From Gambelia wislizenii (lineage: Eukaryota; Chordata; Lepidosauria; Squamata; Crotaphytidae): a DNA stretch of 64,000 bases. Both the position numbers and the translations under genes were made by a program. Position 1 is the first letter of the stretch. Every line of letters begins with the position of its first letter. The notes under the pieces were generated by a model. It saw nothing but the letters and a program-made list of their open reading frames with translations, ran no database searches and was not told where the DNA came from. The DNA is taken from assembly GCA_030847615.1 (NCBI GenBank), contig JAUMIR010000004.1, forward strand, positions 220,647,001 to 220,711,000. Direction: 5' to 3'. Shown here in pieces: positions 24,923 through 35,267 of the stretch.

Positions 24923-25134
24923 GTGAGTACAACTTTGCTGCTTCCTCCTCCTCCTCCTCCTCTTTCTCGCTCTCTCTTCCCACTTGCTCAGAGCCAGCCA
25001 ACCTCCTCCTTCACTGAGCAACTTTGACAAGACTGCTCTTCTCCTTTTTTTTTTAGCTCGCACTGAACCACCCTAGAGAATATCTGTTATTATTTTTTCA
25101 GTAACTTTTATTTTTTTTTTTGTCATCGTCCCTG

Positions 25135-25175
25135 CTGGTGGGTCTAGGAAAGAAAGAAAGAAAGAAAGAAAGAAG
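25135..25175 (+). repeat. GAAA microsatellite
   Basis: Seven or so tandem GAAA units between 25146 and 25174 near the edge of the CpG island. Confidence 0.9.
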
Positions 25176-25440
25176 TGGCCAGCCTAGAAAGTCTCTGGGT
25201 GGTTCTGTACCATCTGGAGGCTGCTGCTGCTCTCCTCCATTACAGACTTGTCCAGTTGCAAGGAAGAAGCGCCGCTGCTACAGCCCAGAAAGCGAGAAAG
25301 AGGCCGTTGAGTGTTAGCGACTGATAAAGCCCCAGGGATGCAGACGGGGCAGGCTCTGCTTTGAAGGCGGCTCTCCCTGGCTCGCTCGCTCGCTGTCTCT
25401 GGCAGCTTAAGACATTGCCAGCCAGGTGCCACGCACTCAG

Positions 25441-25441
<1 letters not shown>

Positions 25442-25472
<31 letters not shown>
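25442..25472 (+). repeat. CT microsatellite
   Basis: About 15 uninterrupted CT units close to the downstream boundary of the CpG-rich region. Confidence 0.9.
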
Positions 25473-25473
<1 letters not shown>

Positions 25474-25801
25474 CTCCGCCTAATTAACTAGGAGGGAGAA
25501 GCCCCATGTTGTGACAGCCTAGAGGAGAGCAGGATGGAGCAACAAGTCCCCCCCCCCAACGAGGCAGACACTTGTGACCTTGGGCACCGAAAGGCCCCCT
25601 TGGGTGGCTGGCATCGCTTCCATATGTCTCCACCAGCACCTTGCTGACAAATGCACAAGGAAATACAGCCTTTTTTCATCCCCTCTTTGTCTACCTCACC
25701 CACCCACCCCAAAAAACTGTCCTCATAGATATGGGTTTATGGGAAGCTTGATTAATTTTTAAAGTCCACGGTTACTGTCAAAGGCCATAGATCTTTGATT
25801 T

Positions 25802-25889
25802 GAAGGGAAGCTGCACCAATTCTTCAGCATCATCCCTACACCAGCACCAGCCAACTTTGGACAAACTTTTCTCTCTGCTCCCCCCCACC
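25802..25889 (+). repeat. 88-bp segment, copy B
   Basis: Direct repeat of 23933-24020 with 3 mismatches in 88, about 1.87 kb away in the same orientation. It is immediately followed by the inverted-repeat element at 25900-26160. Whether it is a local duplication, a captured fragment, or two copies of one dispersed repeat cannot be told from this window. Confidence 0.9.
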
Positions 25890-25899
25890 ACCACCTTGG

Positions 25900-26160
25900 G
25901 CTTCTTCCAGGCTGTGAGGCTGTGTTCTGGAAGAATTTCTTTCTGACGTTTCACCTGCATCTGTGGCTGGCATCTTCAGAGTAACCATTCACTTACACAA
26001 ATTTACATATACTCCCCTACAGGGGTTCACAGCATATAAACCTCAGACACACTCCTACCTAACCATTCTCCGAAGATGCCAGTCACAGATGCAGGCAAAA
26101 TGTCAGAAAGAAACTATTCCAGAACACAGCCTCACAGCCCAGAAGAATCCCAAGGAAAAC
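25900..26160. repeat. Long inverted repeat (two ~82-bp arms)
   Basis: The left arm (25903-25984; CTGTGAGGCTGTGTTCTGGA ... GCATCTGTGGCTGGCATCTT) is the reverse complement of the right arm (26073-26155; GAAGATGCCAGTCACAGATG ... GAACACAGCCTCACAGCC). There are about ten mismatches and an AT-rich loop of about 88 bp. The arm sequence resembles a dispersed lizard repeat (GAAGATGCCAGCCACAGATG-type) that I cannot assign to a class. Confidence 0.8.
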
Positions 26161-26688
26161 CCACAGTTACTGTTGGTGGTATTGCTCAGGCATCTTGACT
26201 TAGGAAGCCTTTAAGGTTTGGGTTTTTTGTTTTTTTTATTTTTGAAAAGTTGAGACGGCCTGCAGATTAGGTGTTTAAACATTGATGCTACTTTCTCCCC
26301 CTCCTGATTTTTTTTTAATTCCCCAAAGCAAAAGCCTGCAAATTTGAGAGTTTTGGTTTTTTGTCCCATTCAAAAGCACTTCAAATTCAGCCATTGAGGT
26401 TTTTGGGTCCCCCCCACAGTAAGGTTGAGATGTGTGTCTTCCTACCTTGTTTTTTGTAAAGAAGAACCACACCAGGTGGCTTACAAATATATAGTTAAGA
26501 TATACAAGTATACTGTTGTGCATTCCTAAGCATTTTTATTTGGAGGTAGAGTTCATTAGTATATGTTTCCCCCAAAATACGCATCTGATTTGTGGCCTCT
26601 ACATTGGCTTTTGGTTTAATACAGTACTTCATATGGTCCTTTCAAGGCTTCTACATATTATCTTCTTCCTTTGTTCAATAAATATACT
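26161..26688. other. Unannotated sequence
   Basis: T-rich sequence (26220-26245 and 26305-26320 poly-T runs) with no recognised exon or element. Confidence 0.4.
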
Positions 26689-26862
26689 GGAATGTACTGC
26701 TTTGGAGTATGGTGGAGTTTCCTTCTTTGGAGGTTTTTAAGCAGAGGCTGGATGGCCATCTGTCGGGAATGCTTTGATTGTGTATTCCTGCATGGCAGGG
26801 GGTTGGACTGGATGGCCCTTGTGGTCTCTTCCAGCTCTATGATTCTCTGATTCTATGACGTA
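26689..26862 (+). mobile_element. CR1 LINE 3' end
   Basis: Severely 5'-truncated CR1. It includes TTTTTAAGCAGAGGCTGGAT, CTGCATGGCAGGGGGTTGGA, CCCTTGTGGTCTCTTCCAGC and the ATTCTCTGATTCTATGA tail typical of CR1. It encodes only the last few residues of ORF2 (FKQRLDGHL-like). No promoter or coding capacity remains. Confidence 0.85.
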
Positions 26863-27138
26863 AGTATAAAGTAGTCCATCACTCGAACATTCAAGTAGTA
26901 TAACCGAGGGTGGGTTTTTTGGAACGTTGGTGGATATCAGCTCAGGTTCCAGTTCCATGTGAACACAGGTGTAACTGTATGAATGGATAAACAGCTGGAG
27001 TACACATAGTATTCCTTGGCTGATAAATGACCATCCAGAAGAGCAATGATTATGACAGTTTTTAAAGTTGGATTACAAGGCTATTATTTCCCATGGAAAG
27101 GTTTGTGTAGAAATGTATAATTATGCAAAAGTAAGAAA

Positions 27139-27331
27139 GAGCCACTGTAGCATAGTGGTTTGACTATGACTCTGGAGATCAGGGTTCCAATCCCTGCTCA
27201 GCCATGAAACCCACTGGATAACCATAGGCAAGTCACACACTTTCAGCTTCAGAAAACCCCATTATAAGTTCACCTTAGGGACACCATAACTTGGAAACAA
27301 CTTGAAGGCACACAACAACAGCAACAACAAA
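27139..27331 (+). mobile_element. tRNA-derived SINE (Sauria-like), copy 3
   Basis: Head GAGCCACTGTAGCATAGTGG with B-box-like GGTTCCAATCCCTGC, then ACCATAGGCAAGTCACACAC and the tail CAACTTGAAGGCACACAACA. Part of the middle is deleted relative to the 11461 copy. Confidence 0.85.
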
Positions 27332-27605
27332 GACTGACAGAAACTATAAAAACACTTCAGGGAATTCTAAATGTTCAGGGAAATTAATTAAGTATATTAT
27401 TTTTTAAAAAATCTGAAATGGGTGGGATTGATTTAAATACACTTTTTCTCTGAATCACTCTGACTGGTGCTGAGCAAATCATTATGAATGTCAGCTTCCA
27501 TACTTAATGACACACTTTGCACAGATAAGTAACACTGTGTTTGATACCAAAAATTTTGTGTACAATATAAACAAAATGGATGCTTAGCAATTACGCTATG
27601 ATATA

Positions 27606-27835
27606 CAGTTGTCCCTTCACATTCGCTGGGGTTTGGTTCCAGGACCCTCCGTGAATACCCAAATCCGTGAATATTCAAGTCTCATTATATGCAATGGCAT
27701 AGCAAAATGGTGTCCCTTATATAAGATGGCAAAATCAAGGTTTGCTACTTGGATTATTATTTTTTTAAGAATATTTTCAAACCGTGAATACTTAAAACCG
27801 TGAATGCCAAATCCGTGAATGTGGAGGGACAACTG
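27606..27835. mobile_element. Tigger/pogo-like MITE
   Basis: Inverted ends CAGTTGTCCCTTCACATTCG and ...GAATGTGGAGGGACAACTG, preceded by TA. The interior contains GGTGTCCCTTATATAAGATG. It is 230 bp, close to the full length of the element at 854-1081. Confidence 0.85.
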
Positions 27836-27849
27836 TTTAGAATAATGCA

Positions 27850-28140
27850 GCTTGCAGCCAAGGAAATATTTGATTTGTAAAATAAATGTTGCAGTAAATA
27901 TTTGCTATATTTTATTTTTGACTCTAATGAGTGCTAAATTCCATAAGCATAGGGGCACTTTCTTTGGATCACATGAACAAACCTTACAAGTGGAATCTGT
28001 AAGAAAATGTGTCTGTTTTTTTGAGTGGGTTGTGCTGTTTTGGTTACATACCAACCAGTACTTGGAGAACACAAAGTAGTGGGGATGTATGTACTATAAG
28101 TGTATCCCCATGGGTACTATATATTTTTAGAACAGAGTTT
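27850..28140. other. Unannotated sequence
   Basis: AT-rich sequence with a 75-codon frame lacking any known domain. No repeat was recognised. Confidence 0.4.
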
Positions 28141-28146
28141 GTGGCA

Positions 28147-28380
28147 AATATGAGACAGGAAACTGTAGTTCAGTGGTAATGTGGAAGGCCTACAGTTCAG
28201 TCCCTGACAGCTCCAATTAAAATGATTTCAAGTAATAGGGCTGAGAAAGAACTATGCATCAGAGATCTTGAAGAACTGCTCATCATTCCAGTGGTCTCTA
28301 CAGCATTAGCTGGACTACTAGTCAGGTGCAGTATGAGGCAGCTTCCTATGTCCACCTGCTTATTCTGGTTGGACCAGGAA
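28147..28380 (+). mobile_element. Second type of tRNA-derived SINE
   Basis: The head CTGTAGTTCAGTGGTAATGT with CAGTTCAGTCCCTGACAGCT (B-box-like) leads to TCCAATTAAAATGATTTCAA and an end reading TATGAGGCAGCTTCCTATGT. It is related to 14721-14880 and distinct from the Sauria-type SINE. Confidence 0.6.
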
Positions 28381-28779
28381 GAAGAAGTAACAACCTCAGC
28401 TATACATCCAGCCAGTACAACACAGGGAACCTGATGATAACACGTGTTAAGGACTCCCCACTATCTAATATGCCCCACTCAATTTAGAATGGCCTCTTAA
28501 CACATTGCATCACCCCACAAAGAAGACCTGATTTGCATAAAATGTGCACATGCTGATAAGACAGATGCAAATTGAGAAAGAAATACAGAACATCTACATG
28601 AGGGGGGGAAATCCCAAATACCTTGTAGTATTGGCATCTCGCAGCAGCAGCAACATGTCCAAACGGTTTGTCTGGCCTTGGAAGTCCCCATAAGCCTCAC
28701 ATTTCTGATGGTGGCCATGAGTGATTTACTCACATTAGTTCTTCACTGCCACCAGGTTTTTGTTTTTAAATGTCATCCC

Positions 28780-29164
28780 AAGGTGCACTGGTGCGATAGA
28801 GCGATTCTCCAAAGCAAAACAGAAAATATTGATTTTTTTTATCACCTTAGCGAGCAGTTGCTAAGGCAAAAATCCAACATGGCAGCAGCGGGCGTTTGCT
28901 CTGTTAGCAAGCCCCACCCCTGCTCTCACCTGGCCAATCAGCTTTGTACTTCCCATTGTTCCATAGTCCAAATGAGCAAAAGTACACACCAGCCTCATAG
29001 TTGCGAAAAAGTATGGGGAAATCTGTGAAGGCTTTTACCCCATTGTTTTTGCCGTTTTGAGCCCTCTTCCTTCTGAATAGTGTGGACTGGCACTGGATCC
29101 TTTTAGACAGGTAGGATCCCCAGTGACTTCCATGAGGGATATTTTCACTGTTTAGACAGGCCCA
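28780..29164. mobile_element. MITE with GGGCCTGTCTAAAC-type end (left end lost)
   Basis: The right end GTTTAGACAGGCCC (29151-29164) and interior blocks (AACATGGCAGCAGCGGGC, GGCCAATCAGC, ATGGGGAAATCTGTGAAGG) match the element at 37841-38494. The left terminus was not found. The 116-codon plus-strand frame across 28678-29028 is an artefact of this element. Confidence 0.55.
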
Positions 29165-30455
29165 TAGTATAATTTAAATACCAGTACATCTCCCCATGGT
29201 GGGGAAAGGTGTGACCAGGTGTGGCTCATGTGCCTCCTGAGTCTCCTGTCCAGGTGCTGCCACCTGTTCATGAGCAACTTTAAAGCCCCTGCTCCCCCTT
29301 CTTTTGTCTTCAAAGAAATGGACTGACCAGTCCTTCAAGTGGAAGACATTTCCAGACTGAAAGCTATCCTCTGGTAGCCTTTCAAATAGAGGACTTGCCC
29401 TCTGTAGAGTCAGACACATGGCTACCCCACTTCATTTTCTCTTTCCTGTTCAAGACCAGGAGATGGAATCATGACATACCCAAATGTTGTTGGACTGCAG
29501 CTTCCAGCATTCCTCACCATTGGCGATGCTGTCTCTTTTTTTTTTTGGCCTCTGTTCTTTCTAGAGAAACCAAGAAGAGAAAAAGTTCAGTTTTCAGTCT
29601 GTAGCAGGGACAAGATGAAAGGAACATTCTTTTTGTTGGTGTGATTCAGTATATCCTGCCCTCCCCGCTTTAGAGGAAGGGAGGCCAGGACTGGGATATG
29701 CCAAGCAGGAGGAAGATCCACCTGCTATTGGGACACTTTTGCCTTTCTCTTCCTTCTAAGAAACCAAACTGTTCAAGGAAGGTACATTATTTCCACTCCC
29801 ACAGGTGGCACATGCTAGCCTTGCCTTGATTTTCTTGCCTGTCTTTCTTCTGAAAGGAGCCTGAGGAGACTGGGAAATTAAGAGTTGAAAACAAGGCTAG
29901 TCCTAGTCATTTTGCTTTCCTGAAGCAAAGGGCAACCTGCCCCCTCCCTCCACTTGCAACTTTATATACAGAAGACAACTAGTGACAACTGACTCTTACT
30001 TCGATGATGCCAACCAAGCAGCATCCTCTGTCATACCTTCAGGCAGCAGAGAGGTTTAGGGGACAAGTTAGGCTGCATGACATGTGCAGTTCTGTTTTCC
30101 CACAACTTGTCACTGCTTTTCTTACTTCACTCAGCATCTGCTGCCTAAAACAGCTGCTTCACTCTGACTAATAGTAGAGTCTTCCCTCCTATAAAGAGAA
30201 CTGCTTTTTTCCTTTGTAAGTTCCATTTTTCTATCACCTCCTTCTCCTACCACTCCCAAGAAGCACAAGGAGTCAGTTGTAGCTGGGGTGAATTTCATTT
30301 CAGCTGTCCACAAAGCTTTGGTACAGCTGCACTGCTGTGCAAACAGAGTTTAAGGCCCGCTCAAAAACACAGAAGCAACAAACATCTCATGTTGAAAGTC
30401 CAAAATGTTTATCTAAAGTTTATCCAAAATGTCTTATTGGATAGCCCAGCAGGTC
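29165..30455. other. Unannotated sequence
   Basis: Mixed composition with a few short frames without known domains. A small MITE arm lies at 29490-29525 (GTTGGACTGCAGCTTCCAGC). Confidence 0.4.
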
Positions 30456-30456
30456 A

Positions 30457-30582
30457 AAGCAGGGCTTGGAAATATTACTTTTGGGGCAATAGTTACCCGG
30501 AATCACTCAGCCAGCATGCCCACTGGCCAAGCTTGTTGGGGTGTTCTAGGAGCCATAGTCCTAAAAGTAATGCTTCCATGTT
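30457..30582. mobile_element. Palindromic hAT-type MITE
   Basis: The two arms, GCTTGGAAATATTACTTTTG and CCATAGTCCTAAAAGTAATG, are imperfect complements around a centre containing CAGCCAGCATGCCCACTGGC. Related half copies occur at 17600 and 42455. Confidence 0.55.
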
Positions 30583-31204
30583 CTTCCAAACAGGATTTGA
30601 GTGAGCAGCCACAAAATATGCAAGGGTAAAGTAGCAGATGGTATTATATTATTTCAAATTTAAGGTAATTAGGTGCTGCTTTATAGGGACAGGCCCTCAT
30701 AAAACAGTACATACACAAGAAATTAAGCATGCCAGGTGATGTACAGTATGTAGACACAGCCCATAACTACATAAAGCTGCTTTGGTGTTCACAGCCACCA
30801 TTTTTCTTATGGAAAGGTGATAAAAATATAATTTTTGATATCCTTGTAAAGGCCCCATTGAAGAAACCAAGTAAATTTCAACCAGAACGGAGTTCTTAAA
30901 TTATATGTGAGGGCAGATATAACAGTTATTCATCTTGAGTCCTGTCCCATTCGTGACTGACTAAAATGTTCCTCTAGCATCAAAGACTCCCTTGAAGGTG
31001 TTTATACATTTTATGTGTTACACACCTCTCTTATATCAATAATACTTCCAACCTTGGGTGATAAGCCAATGTAATTATCATCATATTGCAGATGGAGAGA
31101 CTGAGGCTAAGAAGAAAATAATTGCTTTCCTACACTACCATGAAAGGTCTTGGCTGATGTATGAAATCATATACTTCTTACTAAACACTTTTTAGCTATG
31201 AAGC

Positions 31205-31326
31205 AAAGGAAATCTGTGATACGGTTGGATTGCAACTCTCTCCAGCTCATTCCAGCATAGCCAATGGTGAGGGATGATGGGAGATGTGGTCCAACAACAA
31301 CTGGAGGGCTACATGTTCCCCATCCT
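31205..31326. mobile_element. Palindromic hAT-type MITE
   Basis: The left arm GTTGGATTGCAACTCTCTCC and the right arm GGAGATGTGGTCCAACAACA form an imperfect palindrome ending GGGCTACATGTTCCCCATCC. Non-coding. Confidence 0.6.
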
Positions 31327-31795
31327 TGCATAACACCAAGGAACTAAATTCTTTGTGCCTGTTATTGGCTGATGGTCATTAAGCAACAGACTGGTGTCCC
31401 CAAAGTAAGGTGGCATGACACAGAACCTATATCAGCACCTATGTTGAACACTTTGAAGTATTTTTTTAACTATTTATTAAACTATTTGATGTTTTAGTTC
31501 TATCACTCTTTCTTTTGTTTTCCTGTGGTGGATTGTGTGCACGCGCGTTGATTTTGTCACTTGCCACTGGGATGAGACTAACCAGAAATATAAATAAATA
31601 AATGTATAAAGTTATATACAATGAGATTTAAGTGGTCCCCCTTGCAGATTAATCCATAAGAGCTTTAGCTGCCTACTTTGTGGCCGAGCTCATGCATGTT
31701 TATAGTTTGACACTGCTTTGGTGTGTTAACTGGAATAGAACATTTTAAAAAGGAATAATTAAGTATAGCCTTTTCTTCTAACAATTCAGTGATGA

Positions 31796-31925
31796 GTTTC
31801 AGCTGTTGTGGGAATCTTTGGCCTTCTAGATGTTTAGGTCCTCAATTCCCAGATGTCCCAGCCAGCATGCCCAATAGTTAGGGACTCGAGTTCTCTGAAA
31901 CACTTGTAGGGCTAAAGGTTCCCCA
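31796..31925. mobile_element. hAT-type MITE abutting the Tc1 element
   Basis: Starts TTGTGGGAATCTTTGGCC and ends GGGCTAAAGGTTCCCCACAA, near-complementary termini. Its right end coincides with the point where the left inverted repeat of the Tc1 element starts in mid-sequence. The insertion may therefore have removed the outer Tc1 terminus. Confidence 0.55.
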
Positions 31926-33195
31926 CAAGTTTTGTTATTTCAGCTGTTTACCAAAATAAATTCAAGTTACAGTTAAATAATGAATATGGGCTTAAAGTGC
32001 AGTCTCTCAGCTTTAATTGGAGGGTATCACATCCAAATTGGCAGAAGGGTTTCGGAATTACTGCTCTTTAAATTAACACAATCATGAATAAAATGTTCAT
32101 TTTTAATACTTTGTCGAGAATCCTTTGCAAGCAATGACTGCTTGAAGTCTGGAACTCATGGACATCACCAAATGCTGGGTTTCTTCTTTCTTCTTGTAAT
32201 GCTTTGCCAGGCCTTTACTGCAGCTCTCTTCAGCTTTTGTTTGTGGGTCTTTCTGCCATTTGTCTTCAGCAAGTGAGATGCATGCTCAATTGGGCTGAGA
32301 TCAGGTGATTGACTCGGCCATTGCAGAATATTCTACTTCTTTGCCTTAAAAAAATGCCTAGGTTACTTTCACAGTATGTTTTGGGTCATTGTCCCTCTCT
32401 AAAGCGAAGCACCATCCAATCAACTTCATTGAATTTGGCTGAATCTGAGCTCACAATATATCCCCATACACTTCAGAATTTATCCGGCTGCTTCTGTCTT
32501 CTGTCACATCATCAATAAAAACTACTGACCCACTGCCATTGGAAGCCATGCAGACCCATGCCATCACACTGCCTCCACTGTGTTTTACAGATGATGTGGT
32601 ATTCTTCAGATGATGAGCTGTTCCAAGCCTTCGCCATACTTTTTTCTTTGGCACAGGTTACTCTTAGTTTCATCTGTCCAAAGAATGCTGTTCCAGAACT
32701 GGGCTGCCTTTTTTAGATATTTTTGACAAGTCTAATCTGGCCTTTCTATTCTTGAGGCTTATGAATGGTTTTGCTTTCATGGACTCTTCTCTTTATGGTA
32801 GACTCGGATAATGATATGCCTATCTCCTGGAGAGTGTTCTTCACTTGGCTGGATGCTGTGAAGGAGTTTTTCTTTACCATGGAAAGGATCATCCATGGAT
32901 GTCCAGGCCTTTTGGTGTTGCAGAGCTCACCAGTACATTCTGTTTTTCTCAGAAAGTACCAAACTGTTGATTTGGCCACTCCTAATGTTCCTGATATCAG
33001 GAGAGGGCTACATATTAAAGAGCTATAATTCCTAAACCTTCCTCCAATTTGGATGTGAATGACCTCAAATTAAAGCTGAGAGACTGCACTTTAAGCCCAT
33101 ATTCATTATTTAACTGTAACTTGAATTTATTATGGTAAACAGCCAAAATAACAAAACTTGTGTCAGCATCCAAGTATTTCCAGACCTAACTATAT
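31926..33195 (-). mobile_element. Tc1/mariner element with decayed transposase
   Basis: Long inverted repeats (31926-32036 and about 33045-33150) share AATTCAAGTTACAGTTAAAT and GCAGTCTCTCAGCTTTAAT. The right terminus, ...TTCCAGACCTAACTATATA, is present; the left outermost ~25 bp are missing. Between them the minus strand encodes a Tc1-type transposase in broken frames. One piece holds STVWYFLRK...GHPW...IGISLSESTIKRR, the helix-turn-helix DNA-binding half. A second holds KHSGGSVMAWVCMASNGSG, resembling the catalytic-domain GGGSVMVWGC block of the family. Frameshifts and stops separate the pieces, so it should be inactive. Confidence 0.85.
32451..32979 (-). pseudogene. Broken Tc1 transposase coding remnants
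   Basis: Two open segments lie on the minus strand, 32746-32979 (DNA-binding region) and 32451-32654 (catalytic-domain part with the SVMAWVC block), in different frames with stops between. A normal Tc1 transposase is about 340 residues in one frame. Here at most 77 codons are open, and the final catalytic acidic region cannot be assembled in frame. Confidence 0.75.
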
Positions 33196-33370
33196 ACAGT
33201 AGCTACATTGGCCATTGTTATATGCACAAACCTTTGTGGCTTGGTACCCTAATCTGAAACCGTCCCTAGAAGAGGACTTAGAAAAGGGATGTGGGAATCC
33301 TCTACAAACCTATGCCAAAGCGGTTGGTTTGGTTTTGTGCTGCTCACATTGTGTACTGACACATCAAATA

Positions 33371-34480
33371 CAGTGGGCCCTTGGTATCCACTGGGGTTTG
33401 GTTCCAGGAACCCCGTGGATAACAAAAGCTGTGGATGCTCAAGTCCCATTATATACTCTCGCTCTGGCTTTTCTTCGCAAACGAAGATTCAGGAAGGATT
33501 CATCCCACACTTTCTGCAAGCGTGCTGATGACTGAAAAGGCCAATCCGAGATAAACAAGTCGGGTTGCAGAAAGCACATCAGAGGGTCTCCTTGGGTGAT
33601 GTATCCGGGTTGTGATTCTTTCTGCATTGTCGTTTCACTTCAAGACTTGTTCGGCGTGAGTTCTCAAATAAACCTGCAGCATTGTGAATAGTGCATCTCC
33701 ATGCCTCCCGATGTGAAGCCAGGACAGAACATTATTGGTGATCAATTTGGCCAAGCCTGAGATGTTGTTTCAGGGAGTCCTTGTATTGCTTTTTTGGAGC
33801 ACCCCTCTTATGCTGACCTGTGGTGAGTTCACTGTAGAGTACTGTTTTTGGGAGGCGATGGTCCTCCATCTTAGAAATGTGCCCTGCCCAGCGCAGCTGT
33901 GTTCTCAATATCATGGCCTCAGTGCTGGTGATCCCTGCTTGCTCAAGGACAGCAACATCTGTCACATAGTCAGTCCAGTGTATATTTAGGATTGTACGTA
34001 TACAGCGCTGATGAAAATGTTCGAGGAGTCATACCATAAGTGTTGGCGATAGGTGACCCATGTTTCAGATCCGTAAAGGAAAATAGACAGTACAATGGCT
34101 CTATACACACTGATTTTTGTGCTTTCTGGTGTTTGTTACTCCAGACTCTTTTGTGAAGTCTTCCAAATGTGCTATATGCCTTTGCTAATCTGTGATCAAT
34201 CTCTTTGTCAATCTTGGCATCTGAGGAGATGATGCTTCCCAGGTAGGTGAACTGTTAAAAGGATTTAAGCACAGATTTGCCTACGGCAATGCGGGGATGG
34301 TGGTGTTCATCAACCTGAAGAAAACACAAGTTCTCTACCAGCCTGCACCATTATATACAATGGCATAGTAAAATGGTGTCCCTTATATAAAATGGCAAAA
34401 TCAACGTTTGCTTCTTGGATTTTTTTTTATTATTTTTTAAGCCATGGAAGGTGGAATCTGTGGATGCAGGGGGCCAACTG
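33371..34480. mobile_element. Tigger/pogo-like MITE interrupted by a LINE
   Basis: Starts CAGTGGGCCCTTGGTATCC after a TA and ends GCAGGGGGCCAACTG before a TA. The first part stops at ...AAGTCCCATTATATAC and the second resumes with CCATTATATACAATGGCATA. The 891-bp LINE fragment at 33457-34347 lies between, flanked by an 11-bp duplication. Confidence 0.85.
33457..34347 (-). mobile_element. 5'-truncated LINE with zinc-finger-like 3' coding end, copy 1
   Basis: Minus-strand non-LTR retrotransposon fragment flanked by CCATTATATAC on both sides (33446-33456 and 34348-34358). The frame at 33732-33965 reads LEQAGITSTEAMILRTQLRW, then AGHISKMEDHRLPKTVLYSE, a C-terminal LINE block. Upstream (in element sense) are degraded reverse-transcriptase C-terminal sequences; downstream a cysteine-rich tail (compare 42991-43532). 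Clade not assigned with confidence. Inactive because truncated and frameshifted. Confidence 0.75.
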
Positions 34481-34984
34481 TACAGTTTCAAAGGCCACAG
34501 AGCTGGCACAAAACTTTGCCACAAATTTAGGAGAAAGACTACATTACAGGGTACACAGTTAACATACCTCTAGAACAGGGCATCTCAGACACTTCTGAAA
34601 CAAGCCAGCCAGGAAAGGAAGCAAAAGGCAGAGAGACTGCTGTGGCCAAGAACATCTACCTTTTCCCTGCCTACTCTATAGCTTGCATGGATAACAGCAG
34701 GATTGGGGCGGGGGGGGGGAGGCTGGGTTCCAGACCAGTGTGGCCTCTCATGCTATTGCTGAATGACCATCTTCTTCCTGGAAATGTCCACATTCTTCTA
34801 AACTGTTGTACCTGTCAGGAGGCCCCACTCCACAAGTTTATACTATTACATTAGATTATTCTATTTTAGAGCCATTGCATTTTTACATTTCAGCACTACT
34901 GTGTTATACAAGAAGGAAATTACAGGGCTTACATTATATATACAACTTCGTACAATATAATTCTAACTCAGGTGGGCCTTAAGC
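34481..34984. other. Unannotated sequence
   Basis: No element or exon was recognised. A G-run lies at 34708-34719. Confidence 0.4.
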
Positions 34985-35106
34985 ATCCCCCCAGATATGG
35001 TTGGACTGCAACTCCTAGTATTTCTCACCACTGTTTATGTTTGCTAGGACTCCTGGGATTCAACATCTAACAATATCTGGAGGCCTGTATGATTTCCCAC
35101 CCCTGC
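34985..35106. mobile_element. Palindromic hAT-type MITE
   Basis: Arms CCCCCCAGATATGGTTGGAC and AACAATATCTGGAGGCCTGT are partly complementary, and the end reads TTTCCCACCCCTG. Non-coding. Confidence 0.6.
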
Positions 35107-35267
35107 ATTAACTTATTGGTCAGTTTATGAACCACTTAAAAAGTCTTCTGTTAGTCGACACTGCCCTGGTTTATACAGTGATACAATTAATTACAGTACT
35201 GTAATATGTACTACTGATTAATTTACATTGAGTAATGGTTTCAGAATGGAATTACTATAACAATAGT

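Larger units (their letters stand above)
21600..25480. promoter_or_regulatory. CpG-rich, low-complexity island; putative promoter region
   Basis: Base composition shifts sharply from AT-rich flanks to GC-rich sequence with many CpGs, densest at about 24.65-24.90 kb. Simple tracts are abundant: CTC/GGA repeats at 22216-22246 and 24940-24963, CA-rich tracts near 22010, 22190 and 23425, GGGA repeats near 22890, and G-runs at 22437, 22787 and 24530. Such islands mark vertebrate promoters. Near the CpG peak are a CACGTG E-box (24776-24781), an NRF1-like TGCGCCTGCG (24783-24792), a GC box CCGCCC (24725-24730), a GGC repeat (24824-24846) and a YY1-like AAAATGGCG (24553-24561). Motif calls are by eye. 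Long frames here on both strands are low-complexity artefacts. Confidence 0.75.

Noticed and set aside
24496..25017. Plus-strand 173-codon frame starting near AAAATGGCG
   Set aside because: The frame is arginine/serine/proline low complexity and crosses the CpG peak and the plus-strand donor. The start motif reads better as a YY1-like site.
21945..25063. Many long open frames on both strands (up to 232 codons) in the CpG-rich region
   Set aside because: They are Ser/Pro/Arg/Gly low complexity, overlap on both strands, and follow simple repeats. GC-rich sequence lacks stops by composition, so they are not supported as genes.
28678..29028. 116-codon plus-strand frame
   Set aside because: It coincides with a MITE shared with 37841-38494.
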